This document shows positions 9,061 through 17,329 of a DNA stretch of 41,128 nt, in pieces. The position numbers and the translations under genes were made by a program. The DNA is taken from contig JJNX02000010.1 in assembly GCA_000681355.2 (NCBI GenBank), positions 1 through 41,128 of the forward strand. Reading direction: 5' to 3'. Numbering within the stretch: position 1 is the stretch's first letter; every line of letters starts with the position of its first letter. This DNA is from Peptococcaceae bacterium SCADC1_2_3. GTDB taxonomy: Bacteria > Bacillota > Desulfotomaculia > Desulfotomaculales > Nap2-2B. The notes under the pieces were generated by a model. The model was not told the origin of the DNA, did no database searches, and saw only the letters and a program-made list of their open reading frames with translations.

Positions 9061-9127
9061 TAACTAAGCCACCCCCACCCTACCCTCCCCTTTTTAGGGA
9101 GAGGGTAGGGTGGGGGTGGCTTAGTTA
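9061..9127. terminator. Long GC-rich palindrome between convergent genes, probable bidirectional terminator
   Basis: Left arm 9061-9090 (TAACTAAGCCACCCCCACCC onward) pairs with right arm 9097-9127 around TTTTTA, with about 27 perfect pairs in the outer part. It lies between the zinc-ribbon gene and the convergent phoU, and its right arm includes the phoU stop codon. A related CCCCACCC/AGGGTGGGG element lies at 31803-31882, so it is also a dispersed repeat. Confidence 0.7.
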
Positions 9128-9786
9128 AGCTCTCTTTTTTCGCCCGTGATTAAAAAAATTACTTCCTCACCAATATTAGTGGCGTGATCAGCAATTCTTT
9201 CCAGATAGCGACTGATTAATAAAAAATAAACGGCCGGAATTACAATTTGGGGCTGAGTCTTTTCCCGCATTGCCCGTACAGCTTCTTGAAATATTTTAGC
9301 GGAAATAAAATCAACCTCATCATCTAAAGAACACATTTCGCGCGCCCTTTGAGCATCATTATAGACATAAGCATCTAAAGCTTCTTTAATCATTTGTTGG
9401 ACTACCCGGCTCATTTTAGAGGTGTATTCCATAAGTTGCCTGTTTAAGGGGTAACCGTAAATATAAAGGGTAGCCCGGGCAATATTAACCGCGTAGTCGG
9501 CCATTCGTTCCAAGCTGACCAGAAATTTAAGGCTAGTGATAGCCAGGCGTAAATCGTAGGCTATCGGTTGTTGGGTAGCGATTAACTTTACGCATTTATC
9601 TTCGATTTCCTGCGCTAATTTGTCAATTAAAACATCACCAGAAATTATTTGGTTTGCTCCGGCCACGTCTTGCTGCAGTAAAAATTGGACGGCTCCATAA
9701 ATAGTCTCTTCCGTTAAACTGGCCAGCCGTAAAATATCCTGCTGTAAATCAGTTAATTCCTGTTCAAAAGTACCACGGGCCCGCAT
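9121..9786 (-). CDS. phoU: Phosphate-specific transport system accessory protein
   Basis: PhoU is a cytoplasmic helical protein that couples the Pst transporter to the PhoR kinase and keeps it quiet when phosphate is ample. The 221-residue frame has the tandem PhoU repeats: LERMADYAVNIARA near 115 and its counterpart LERIADHATNIGEEV near 200, each a metal-binding E/D-rich helix. The ATG at 9786 follows CAGGAGG. It lies 38 bases after phoR, so phoP-phoR-phoU is probably one unit. In many bacteria phoU follows pstB; here it is with the two-component genes instead. Confidence 0.95.
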   Translation of the reverse strand: MRARGTFEQELTDLQQDILRLASLTEETIYGAVQFLLQQDVAGANQIISGDVLIDKLAQEIEDKCVKLIATQQPIAYDLRLAITSLKFLVSLERMADYAVNIARATLYIYGYPLNRQLMEYTSKMSRVVQQMIKEALDAYVYNDAQRAREMCSLDDEVDFISAKIFQEAVRAMREKTQPQIVIPAVYFLLISRYLERIADHATNIGEEVIFLITGEKRELN

Positions 9787-9824
9787 ATATTTTGCCTCCT
9801 GAAAAAAGATTTTAGGAGTAAATT

Positions 9825-11201
9825 TTATTCTTCAGTCTCTATTTTTTCGGTTGGTAAGGTAACCTTAAAGGCACTTCCCTGGTGGGGTATGCTTTCCGCT
9901 TTGATACTCCCCCCATGTGCCTTAATGATATGTTTAACAATAGCTAAGCCTACGCCAATTCCTCCCAATTCCCGGGCCCTAGCCTTTTCTACCCGGTAAA
10001 AGCGCTCAAAAACACGGGGCAGGTCCTCAGGCGGGATGCCAATTCCGGTATCCTTTACCTCTACCTGAACGTTATCCTTATCGGTTGTGGCCCGGATTAA
10101 AACATGCCCGTCAGGAGGAGTGTATTTTATCGCGTTATCCACTAAATTTGTTAATACCTGGGCTAATAAATCAGGGTCACCAGAGACACAAGGTAGTTCA
10201 ACCGGCATTTCTACCGTTAAACTCAAAGATTTTTGTTGGGCCTGAGGTTGAAACATAGCGGCTACCTGGTTAATGATTTCTTTTAGCTGCACTAACTGCC
10301 ACCGGTGAACAACCCTTCTTTCTTCTATCTTGGAGAGATGTAATAAATCGTTAATAAGTTTTGCCAGCCGGCCGGTTTCTTTGCTCATGATTTCTAATAT
10401 CCGGTGGGTGGCGGCAGGGTCATCTATTGCTCCATCGCGCAAGGTTTCTAAAAAACCGCTAATTGAAGTAAGAGGGGTGCGTAGCTCATGTGAAATATTA
10501 GCTACAAACTCAGTGCGCATTTGATCTAGTCTTTTTTCTTTGGTAATGTTTCTTAGTAAAATTACAATTCCTTCTTTTTCTTGTTCCTGATTTTTTAAGG
10601 GGGTGGCCTTGAGATAATAAAAACTGGGTTCAGGATAAATTAGTTGAAGTTCTTGTGTTATTGGTTTTTCGCTTTTTAAAACCCGTTTTACGGCCCTTTC
10701 TAGGTCGTAATTGCGGATGAGACTCAGGATATTTTTACCCAGATAGGCTTCCTGGGCAATGCCCAAAAAATTTTCTACCGCTGAATTAAGCAAGAGAATA
10801 TTACCCTGCTTATCAAGCGCAATTACACCTTCCATCATACTGTTTAAGATAGTCTGGATGCGGTTTTTTTCAGCGGTAATCTGGGCCAGGACTTTTTTCT
10901 GTTGCCGCACCAAATCATTTATGTTTTGGGCCAACTGGCTGATTTCTTTCTGCCCGTAGAAGGGTAATTCCTGGTTTAAATTTCCTTGACCGATAGCTTT
11001 GGTGACCATATTCATTTTTTTTAGCGGAGAAATAACCTGTTTAAATAATATCCACCCTAAGCCCAGGGCAAAGATAAACGACGTTAGCAAGGCCCAACCT
11101 AGATTAAGGTAGTAAAAAAAATAAAATTGTAAAATGGCTAAAAAAATTAGTAGAATAAAAAAATAATTAATAATTGCCCGCCAGATGTTGTTTTTAATCA
11201 T
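9825..11201 (-). CDS. phoR: PhoR-type phosphate sensor histidine kinase
   Basis: This 458-residue membrane kinase has two helices at about 10-32 and 35-53, a HAMP domain (about 54-105), a PAS domain (about 112-220), a HisKA domain with phospho-acceptor His238 in NISHELRTPLTS, and an HATPase domain with N, G1 and G2 boxes (DNAIKYTP, DTGIGIPPED, GIGVGLAIVKH). Almost no residues lie between the helices, so there is no extracytoplasmic sensor; sensing is likely through PstABC-PhoU and the PAS domain, as in E. coli PhoR. It starts five bases after phoP. Confidence 0.9.
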   Translation of the reverse strand: MIKNNIWRAIINYFFILLIFLAILQFYFFYYLNLGWALLTSFIFALGLGWILFKQVISPLKKMNMVTKAIGQGNLNQELPFYGQKEISQLAQNINDLVRQQKKVLAQITAEKNRIQTILNSMMEGVIALDKQGNILLLNSAVENFLGIAQEAYLGKNILSLIRNYDLERAVKRVLKSEKPITQELQLIYPEPSFYYLKATPLKNQEQEKEGIVILLRNITKEKRLDQMRTEFVANISHELRTPLTSISGFLETLRDGAIDDPAATHRILEIMSKETGRLAKLINDLLHLSKIEERRVVHRWQLVQLKEIINQVAAMFQPQAQQKSLSLTVEMPVELPCVSGDPDLLAQVLTNLVDNAIKYTPPDGHVLIRATTDKDNVQVEVKDTGIGIPPEDLPRVFERFYRVEKARARELGGIGVGLAIVKHIIKAHGGSIKAESIPHQGSAFKVTLPTEKIETEE

Positions 11202-11206
11202 GTCTT

Positions 11207-11914
11207 CTAAAATACCTCCCTAAAACGATAGCCAACCCCCCGTATTGTTTCAATAAGTTGTGATATTTCAGGAAACTTTTCTAATTTGTGACGAATGTGC
11301 CGGATGTGAACATCAATCATCCGCATATCCCCGGCAAAATCATAACCCCAAATTTTATCTACTAAATATTCACGGGTAAATACTTTTCCGGGGTTGCTGA
11401 CCAAAAAGTAAAACAGCTCAAATTCTTTTGGGGTAAAGTCCTGTTTTATCCCTTTAAACGTAACCGCAAGGCAAGCCGGGTCAATTACCAAATCGTTATT
11501 CAATAATTGTTTTTTAGCCGGAGTACTTACCTTTTCTTTTTCTTTAGTTAACCGCCTTAACTGAGCTTTTATCCGGGCAGTTAGTTCCCTGGGACTGAAA
11601 GGTTTAGTAACGTAATCGTCAGCCCCTATTTCCAGGCCAACTACCCGGTCAATTTCCTCTACCCGGGCGCTAAGCATAATGATAGGGATATGTTCTAATT
11701 TTAAATCCTGGCGCAAGGCATTACATACCGCCAAACCATCACGCCCGGGAAGCATTACGTCAAGTATAACCAGGTCAGGTGATTCTTTACGGGCTATTTC
11801 TAAAGCCGTATTTCCATCAAAGGCTGAGATTACCTTGAAACCTTCCCGCTCCAGGTTAAACTTAAGTAGTTCCACAATATTTTCTTCATCATCAACCACT
11901 AGAATTTTAGGCAT
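11207..11914 (-). CDS. phoP: PhoP/PhoB-type phosphate response regulator
   Basis: This 235-residue OmpR-family DNA-binding regulator has an N-terminal receiver domain with the acidic pair Asp8-Asp9, phospho-acceptor Asp52 (LDVMLPGRDG) and Lys104 (TKPFSPREL). The C-terminal winged helix includes FTPKEFELFYFL and the recognition-helix region DVHIRHIRHKLE. When phosphorylated by PhoR it should bind TTAACA-type direct repeats such as those at 14456-14516 before pstC. The start is the ATG at 11914, preceded on its strand by GAGGG. It leads the phoP-phoR-phoU unit. Confidence 0.92.
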   Translation of the reverse strand: MPKILVVDDEENIVELLKFNLEREGFKVISAFDGNTALEIARKESPDLVILDVMLPGRDGLAVCNALRQDLKLEHIPIIMLSARVEEIDRVVGLEIGADDYVTKPFSPRELTARIKAQLRRLTKEKEKVSTPAKKQLLNNDLVIDPACLAVTFKGIKQDFTPKEFELFYFLVSNPGKVFTREYLVDKIWGYDFAGDMRMIDVHIRHIRHKLEKFPEISQLIETIRGVGYRFREVF

Positions 11915-11946
11915 TACTAAACTACCCTCTTTAAAATTGCAAATTG

Positions 11947-12191
11947 GTAACTACTCAGGTTCATAGGGGCAAAGGCACAAAGGCACAAAGTTATTTTGCC
12001 TATTTTCTGCTTAACTTTCTGATTAAACTGCTAAGCATTCGTTCTATTCAGGTGGATAGCCTGTAGGCAGTTAGGCTGTAGGAGAAAATTATGCGCGACT
12101 AACAGCCTACAGCCTACAGCCTAAACAACCTGTTTTCATTTCCCTTTGCTCCTCTGTGCCTTTGCTCCTCTGTGCCTACCTGAATAGTTAC
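11947..12191. repeat. MITE-like dispersed repeat, copy with an AGGCTGTAGG heart
   Basis: The ends are inverted: GTAACTACTCAGGT then AGGGGCAAAGGCACAAAG on the left, and CCTCTGTGCC then ACCTGAATAGTTAC on the right. The heart (12053-12125) is itself an inverted repeat of words: CTGTAGG and AGGCTGTAGG against AGCCTACAGCCTACAGCC. It fills almost the whole gap between phoP and recD2. No gene is seen in it. Confidence 0.75.
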
Positions 12192-12214
12192 GACTTATTA
12201 TTTAAAACGGCTGT

Positions 12215-14368
12215 TTAACTTAACCTTTGGCTTAAATTAGTATATCTTTCTTTTACCTTGTTATTTTTTATGGCTATAGCCAGCGCTTTGGGCGAACCAA
12301 TTAAAACCATTAACTTTTTGGCCCGGGTGATGGCCGTATAAAGAAGGTTGCGCTGCAGCATTATATAATGTTGGGTTAGAAGGGGCATAATGACTGCCGC
12401 GTATTCGCTGCCCTGGGACTTATGAACCGAAATAGCGTAAGCTAAGGTCAACTCCTCCATTTCGTGACTGTTATATGTTACCTGCTGCGTCTCAAAAGTA
12501 ACTGTTATTTCCTGTTCTTCCGGGTCAATTTTAACTACGCGCCCTATATCGCCGTTAAAAACCTCTTTTTCGTAGTTATTTTTAATTTGCATTACTTTAT
12601 CCTCAAGGCAAAAAGCCTTGTTTCCGCTGGTAATCTCCTGGCGCCGTGGATTAAGCAGGGCCTGTAATTCTCGATTTAGATTAGTCACCCCCACAATTCC
12701 CTTATGCGTTGGAGTTAAGACTTGAATATCTTCTTTAGGGTTAAAACCAAAGGCTTGAGGAATTTTTTGCCGGTATAAAATTTTTATTGTTTCTAAAACT
12801 TTTTCCGGATCTTCTTCTTGGATGAAATAAAAATCCCGTTGTTTTTGTTTTGTCTTTAGACCGGGAAACAGACCCTGGTTAACGCGGTGAGCATTTAAAA
12901 TAATCAAGCTCTCCTGGGCCTGGCGGTAAATATCTTTTAAAAAAACCACTTCTATTTTTTCGGACTTAATAATGTCTCTTAAAACATTGCCTGGACCAAC
13001 GGAGGGAAGCTGGTCTGCATCCCCGACTAAAATTAAACTGGCTTTCGGATGTATTGCTTTTAACAAATGATGCATTAAAATGAGGTCAATCATGGAAGCC
13101 TCATCAACGATAATTAAATCACCTTTTAAAGGACGTTCTTCATTTCTTTTCCAGGCTTTTTCCTTAGGGCTGTATTCCAAGAGACGGTGGATGGTCTTAG
13201 CTTCTTTACCGGTAACCTGAGAAAGTTTTTTAGCCGCCCTGCCGGTTGGTGAAGCTAAGATTATTTGCTGTCCCTTTTTGGCTAAAATTTCAATTAAACT
13301 GGCCACCAACGTTGTTTTTCCTGTTCCTGGTCCACCGGTTATTACCAACAATTTAGTTTTAATGGCCTTTCTTAAAGCTTCCCTTTGTTTTTCGGCTAAA
13401 ATTATTTTATTTACTTTTTGCACCCAAAGTAAAGCCTTCTCCGGGTCAATAGATAATGGAGATTTGGGAGTTGTATTTAGTTTTTTCAGTTTTTGCGCTA
13501 CGCTTACTTCCGCAAGGTAAAAGGGTTTAAGGTAAACTACCTGGGTGCCGTTAATCTTTTCGGCCACTACCTCTTCTTTTGCTATTAGTGAGGTTATTGC
13601 TTCCCAGCTTATCTCGTCTTCAATTCCTAATTCTGTCTCTGTTTTTTTTAATAGTTCCGGAACGGGAACATAAACGTGCCCTTCTTCTGCGTGCTGGTGC
13701 AGCATATAAATTAATCCTGCTTGCGCTCGCAAGGGTGAATTTAAGGCAAAACCAAGATTTTGGGCTATTTTGTCGGCGGTTTTAAAGCCAATCCCGTTAA
13801 TGTCCAGGGCCAGGCGGTAAGGGTTTTCTTTCATGATCGAAATAGCCTGTTCCCGGTAGGCCTTATATATTTTTACCGCGTAGGCGGAACTAATATTATT
13901 ATCATATAAAAAGAGCATTACTTCTTTAATTTCTTTTTGTTCGGCCCAGGCGGCGGTAATGCTTTTTAAACGGGACGGGCCAATTCCCTCCACTTTTAAC
14001 AAACTTTCCACTTCATTTTCTATAATATCTAGAGTTTTATCCCCAAACTGGTTAATAATCCGCCTGGCCATAACCGGACCTATGCCTTTAATTAAACCAG
14101 AACCCAGATACTTTTCTATGCCGGTTATGGTGGCCGGAAGAAGAGGTAGACAGCTTTCCACCTGAAATTCTTCCCCAAATTTTTTATTCCTAATCCACTT
14201 TCCTTTTAACTGCAGGGTTTGCCCTGGGTTAAGGGTAAATAAGTTTCCGACTATGGTAATGAGGTCTTTATGTTCCCTGGTTTTAAGTTTGGCCACGGTA
14301 AAATTGTTTTCGGGGTCAAAATATACAATTCTTTCTAGAATACCTTCCAGGGAGATTTGTTCAAGCAC
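12215..14368 (-). CDS. recD2: RecD2-type 5'-3' DNA helicase
   Basis: RecD2 is an SF1B helicase of bacteria that lack RecBC, active in repair and replication-fork processing. The 717-residue frame has a beta-rich N-terminal domain, tandem helix-hairpin-helix motifs (about 92-135 and 190-200: GIGPVMARR, EGIGPSRL, NGIGFKTADK), Walker A GGPGTGKTT at 345-353, motif II VDEASMID, and late motifs VHKSQGSE and TAITRAKK. The start is GTG at 14368, eight bases after AAAGGAG. It sits alone between two repeat-rich gaps and is divergent from pstC, with no obvious functional tie to phosphate genes. Confidence 0.92.
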   Translation of the reverse strand: MLEQISLEGILERIVYFDPENNFTVAKLKTREHKDLITIVGNLFTLNPGQTLQLKGKWIRNKKFGEEFQVESCLPLLPATITGIEKYLGSGLIKGIGPVMARRIINQFGDKTLDIIENEVESLLKVEGIGPSRLKSITAAWAEQKEIKEVMLFLYDNNISSAYAVKIYKAYREQAISIMKENPYRLALDINGIGFKTADKIAQNLGFALNSPLRAQAGLIYMLHQHAEEGHVYVPVPELLKKTETELGIEDEISWEAITSLIAKEEVVAEKINGTQVVYLKPFYLAEVSVAQKLKKLNTTPKSPLSIDPEKALLWVQKVNKIILAEKQREALRKAIKTKLLVITGGPGTGKTTLVASLIEILAKKGQQIILASPTGRAAKKLSQVTGKEAKTIHRLLEYSPKEKAWKRNEERPLKGDLIIVDEASMIDLILMHHLLKAIHPKASLILVGDADQLPSVGPGNVLRDIIKSEKIEVVFLKDIYRQAQESLIILNAHRVNQGLFPGLKTKQKQRDFYFIQEEDPEKVLETIKILYRQKIPQAFGFNPKEDIQVLTPTHKGIVGVTNLNRELQALLNPRRQEITSGNKAFCLEDKVMQIKNNYEKEVFNGDIGRVVKIDPEEQEITVTFETQQVTYNSHEMEELTLAYAISVHKSQGSEYAAVIMPLLTQHYIMLQRNLLYTAITRAKKLMVLIGSPKALAIAIKNNKVKERYTNLSQRLS

Positions 14369-14455
14369 TAAAAGCGCTCCTTTTAATGGCCTCTGTAAAT
14401 AAGCATAACATAACCTCCCTCTTTCTTACAAGTAAAAAAATTAAGCTATTGACCA

Positions 14456-14516
14456 TAAACAAAATCTTAACAAAATCTTAACAAAATCTTAACAAAATCT
14501 TAACAAAATCTTAACA
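14456..14516 (+). promoter_or_regulatory. PHO box: tandem PhoP-binding repeats before pstC
   Basis: Five perfect TTAACA hexamers start at 14467, 14478, 14489, 14500 and 14511, each 11 bases apart, with a degenerate sixth (TAAACA) at 14456. The 11-base unit is ACAAAATCTTA. TT(A/T)ACA at one-helical-turn spacing is the established PhoP recognition pattern in Bacillus. A candidate -10, TAGAAT, follows at 14526-14531, with no good -35, as expected for an activator-dependent promoter. It is orientated toward pstC. Confidence 0.88.
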
Positions 14517-14554
14517 ATAGTTTGTTAGAATTAAAATGTAAAGAAGGTGGGAAA

Positions 14555-15595
14555 ATGAATCATTTGGATTCTGTCCCGGTAATAAAAGAAGAGGTAAAAG
14601 TAATAGTTACCCCTAAGGTTTTTTTAGCTTCCAGTCCTTCCGTAAAAGAATTTTTAATTGAAAAAGGACTTTTTCTTTTTACCATTTTAAGCAGCATCCT
14701 AATCTTTTTTGTTTTTATCTTTGTGGCCAAAGAAGCCTGGCCGGTACTTAGGGCAAACGGCCTGGCTTTTATATTTACCGGAGGTTGGGACCAGGACTTT
14801 TACCAGGCCTGGGTGGCTACCGCTAAAGAACCAAGCTGGCATTTTGGGGCTTTACCTTTAATTTGCGGCACTATTTTTACTACCCTGGGCGCGCTTTGCT
14901 TTACTCTTCCTTTAGGTTTAGGGTGCGCCATTTTTTTAGTGGAAGTTTGTCCTCCTTGGTTCTTTAAACCCGTAGAATCAACGGTACGTTTACTGGCGGC
15001 CATCCCTTCCGTAATTTACGGTCTGGTTGCTTTACTGGTGGTGGTGCCCTGGATTGATCGACATTTAATAACTAATGAAATGTCTTTAAGAATGGCCAAA
15101 GTGGCGGCTTTAGACGGCACCAGCCTGTTGGCCGGTATTTTAGTATTGGGGATGATGATTGTGCCTATTTTTGTGGCTTTAGCCGCCGATGCCCTGCGGG
15201 TGGTGCCGAAAGCTTACAAAGAAGGTTCTTTAGCCCTGGGGGTCTCCCACTGGCGGACAATTATTAAAATTATGCTGCCGGTGGCCAAAAAAGGCATTAT
15301 CGCGGGGGCCATTTTAGCTACAGGACGGGCTATTGGGGAAGCTATTGCCCTTTCCATGGTTACCGGCAGCGTGGCGAATATTCCTAACCCAAGCCATGGC
15401 CCGGTATTTTTCTTAGAACCTTTACGTACTTTAGCTTCCACCGTTGTGGATAATGCGGAAGGAATGGGGGTCCCTACCTGCGAGTCAGCTCTTTTTGCCT
15501 GCGGGGCCTTTCTTTTGGTTTCTTGCGTAATCTTAAGCTTCTTTGCCCGTTTGGTGGCGCGCGGTCAAAAACAAGGAGGTGGACTAAACGGTTAA
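14555..15595 (+). CDS. pstC: Phosphate ABC transporter permease PstC
   Basis: PstC is one of two membrane subunits of the high-affinity phosphate importer. The frame has 346 residues from the ATG at 14555, chosen because GAAGGTGGG lies just before it; an upstream in-frame TTG at 14522 overlaps the promoter. The first helix is at about 35-60 and several more follow. The inner-loop EAA-type motif that docks on PstB is EGSLALGVSHWRTIIKIMLP. The promoter region is a PHO box. Usually pstS lies directly upstream, but no binding-protein gene is present here. pstA follows immediately. Confidence 0.93.
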   Translation: MNHLDSVPVIKEEVKVIVTPKVFLASSPSVKEFLIEKGLFLFTILSSILIFFVFIFVAKEAWPVLRANGLAFIFTGGWDQDFYQAWVATAKEPSWHFGALPLICGTIFTTLGALCFTLPLGLGCAIFLVEVCPPWFFKPVESTVRLLAAIPSVIYGLVALLVVVPWIDRHLITNEMSLRMAKVAALDGTSLLAGILVLGMMIVPIFVALAADALRVVPKAYKEGSLALGVSHWRTIIKIMLPVAKKGIIAGAILATGRAIGEAIALSMVTGSVANIPNPSHGPVFFLEPLRTLASTVVDNAEGMGVPTCESALFACGAFLLVSCVILSFFARLVARGQKQGGGLNG

Positions 15596-16514
15596 AAATA
15601 AAGAAAATTTACTTGGATTTTCCGCCTGTTGGTTTTCAGGGGTTATCATTCTAGCTGTTTGTTTTGCCATCATTGTTTATTTATTTATTAAAGGAATAGG
15701 GGCGATAGACTGGGCTTTTCTTACCCAGGACCCTCAGCCCAGCTTAAGGGAAGAATTAAGCGGGGGCATTTTTGCCCCGATGATTGGCACTATTTTACTT
15801 ACGGCCGTGGGAATAATAGTCTCCCTTCCTTGGGCCTTGGCTACCGCAATTTACCTGGCTGAATACGCGGAAGATAATTTTCTCTTTGGCGCTTTACGAA
15901 TGGGAATAGATGTTTTAGCCGGGGTTCCTACCATTGTCTACGCCATTTTTGGCCTGGCAATATTTTCTTTGCCGGAGTTAGCTTTTTTTAGCTCCATGGT
16001 AGAAGGGGTAGCGGAAGGAAAAGCTTTTGGCCGAAGTTTTCTAGTAAGCGGGATTATCATGGCTGTAATGATCCTGCCTTTTATAATTAAGTCCTGCGAA
16101 GAGGCCATTAAAGCAGTCCCTCAAACTTTCCGCGAGGCAGCTTTTGCCTTGGGGGTAAGTAAGTGGCGGACCATTAGCCGGGTAATTTTGCCGGCCGCCC
16201 GTTCCGGTATTATTACCGGCACCATTCTGGGTATAGGCCGCATTGCCGGCGATACGGCTATTGTTTGGTTATGCTTGGGAGGAAGCATGAATCTTACCGG
16301 TCCGCAACCCTGGTGGTATCCTCAAAACTGGGGGGATACTTTACAAAATACCGGCAGCACTTTAACCTCTTTTATTTATTATTCTTCACCGGCCGGAGAA
16401 GGCAATTCTCCTAATAAAGCTTTTGGGGCGGGATTAGTTTTAATCATAATTATTTTAATTCTCAACACCCTGGTGGATTATATAGGTAAGATTGGTAAAC
16501 TAAAGGAGGAATAA
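15588..16514 (+). CDS. pstA: Phosphate ABC transporter permease PstA (apparent ACG start)
   Basis: PstA pairs with PstC to form the membrane channel of the phosphate importer. The frame opens after a TAA at 15585-15587 and has no ATG, GTG or TTG until 15780, which would remove the first helix (residues about 14-34) and family-typical sequence (GGIFAPMIGT). An ACG at 15588 is eight bases after a perfect AAGGAGGTG (15573-15581), giving 308 residues, a normal length. The PstB-docking loop EAAFALGVSKWRTISRVILP is present. Either ACG is used, or one base differs from an ATG. It overlaps pstC by eight bases. Confidence 0.88.
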   Translation, partial: TVKNKENLLGFSACWFSGVIILAVCFAIIVYLFIKGIGAIDWAFLTQDPQPSLREELSGGIFAPMIGTILLTAVGIIVSLPWALATAIYLAEYAEDNFLFGALRMGIDVLAGVPTIVYAIFGLAIFSLPELAFFSSMVEGVAEGKAFGRSFLVSGIIMAVMILPFIIKSCEEAIKAVPQTFREAAFALGVSKWRTISRVILPAARSGIITGTILGIGRIAGDTAIVWLCLGGSMNLTGPQPWWYPQNWGDTLQNTGSTLTSFIYYSSPAGEGNSPNKAFGAGLVLIIIILILNTLVDYIGKIGKLKEE

Positions 16515-16518
16515 TGAC

Positions 16519-17295
16519 TTGCTAAATACGGTTAACGAAAAAACCAAACTCCAGGCCCGGGAACTTAGCGCCTGGTATGGCAGAACGCCAGCCTTAAAAA
16601 AGGTAAATGTGGCTATTCCCTCTAATTCAATTGTAGGTTTAATTGGTCCTTCCGGATGCGGTAAAAGCACTTTTTTACGCTGCTTAAACCGGATGAATGA
16701 TTTAATTCGCTCTTTTCGGCAGGAGGGGAAAATAACGCTTGACGAAAAGGATATTTACACCCAAGATACCGATATTGTTTTAATCCGGCGCAAGGTAGGG
16801 ATGGTTTTTCAACAACCAAATCCTTTTCCCATGTCTGTTTTTGACAACGTGGCTTTTGGGGTTAGGGAACATAACCGGGGTGTCAACGGCAAAAAACTTG
16901 AAGAAATAGTAGTTAACAGCCTGAACCAGGCCAACCTTTGGGATGAAGTGAAAGATAAATTGCACCAATCGGGTTTAAGCTTATCTGGTGGACAGCAGCA
17001 AAGACTTTGTATCGCCCGCCTTTTAGCCGTAAAGCCGGAGGTTATTCTTTTAGATGAACCCTGTTCCGCTTTAGACCCGCTTTCCACGGGAAAAATTGAA
17101 GAACTGTTGTTAGAGTTAAAAAAGTCTTATACCATTGTAGTCGTTACGCATAATTTGGGTCAGGCCTTCCGGATTTCAGACTATATTGGCTTTTTTCTCT
17201 TAGGACAGTTGGTTGAATTTGGTCCCGCGGCGGAATTGGCCGTTAAACCGAAGGAAAAGGTAACGGCTGATTATATTTCCGGGCACTTTGGTTAA
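16519..17295 (+). CDS. pstB: Phosphate ABC transporter ATP-binding protein PstB
   Basis: PstB is the ATPase that powers phosphate import. The 258-residue frame has Walker A GPSGCGKST (43-51), Q-loop VFQQPNPFP, signature LSGGQQQRLCIAR, Walker B VILLDEP and the switch histidine in VVVTHNLGQA. The start is TTG at 16519, nine bases after AAAGGAGG. An ATG at 16514, overlapping the pstA stop, reads only three codons before TAA, so it is not the start of pstB. It ends the visible pst operon; phoU, which often follows, is elsewhere. Confidence 0.95.
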   Translation: MLNTVNEKTKLQARELSAWYGRTPALKKVNVAIPSNSIVGLIGPSGCGKSTFLRCLNRMNDLIRSFRQEGKITLDEKDIYTQDTDIVLIRRKVGMVFQQPNPFPMSVFDNVAFGVREHNRGVNGKKLEEIVVNSLNQANLWDEVKDKLHQSGLSLSGGQQQRLCIARLLAVKPEVILLDEPCSALDPLSTGKIEELLLELKKSYTIVVVTHNLGQAFRISDYIGFFLLGQLVEFGPAAELAVKPKEKVTADYISGHFG

Positions 17296-17329
17296 ATGGT
17301 TAAAAAAATAGCTTTTTTGGTTATATTTT

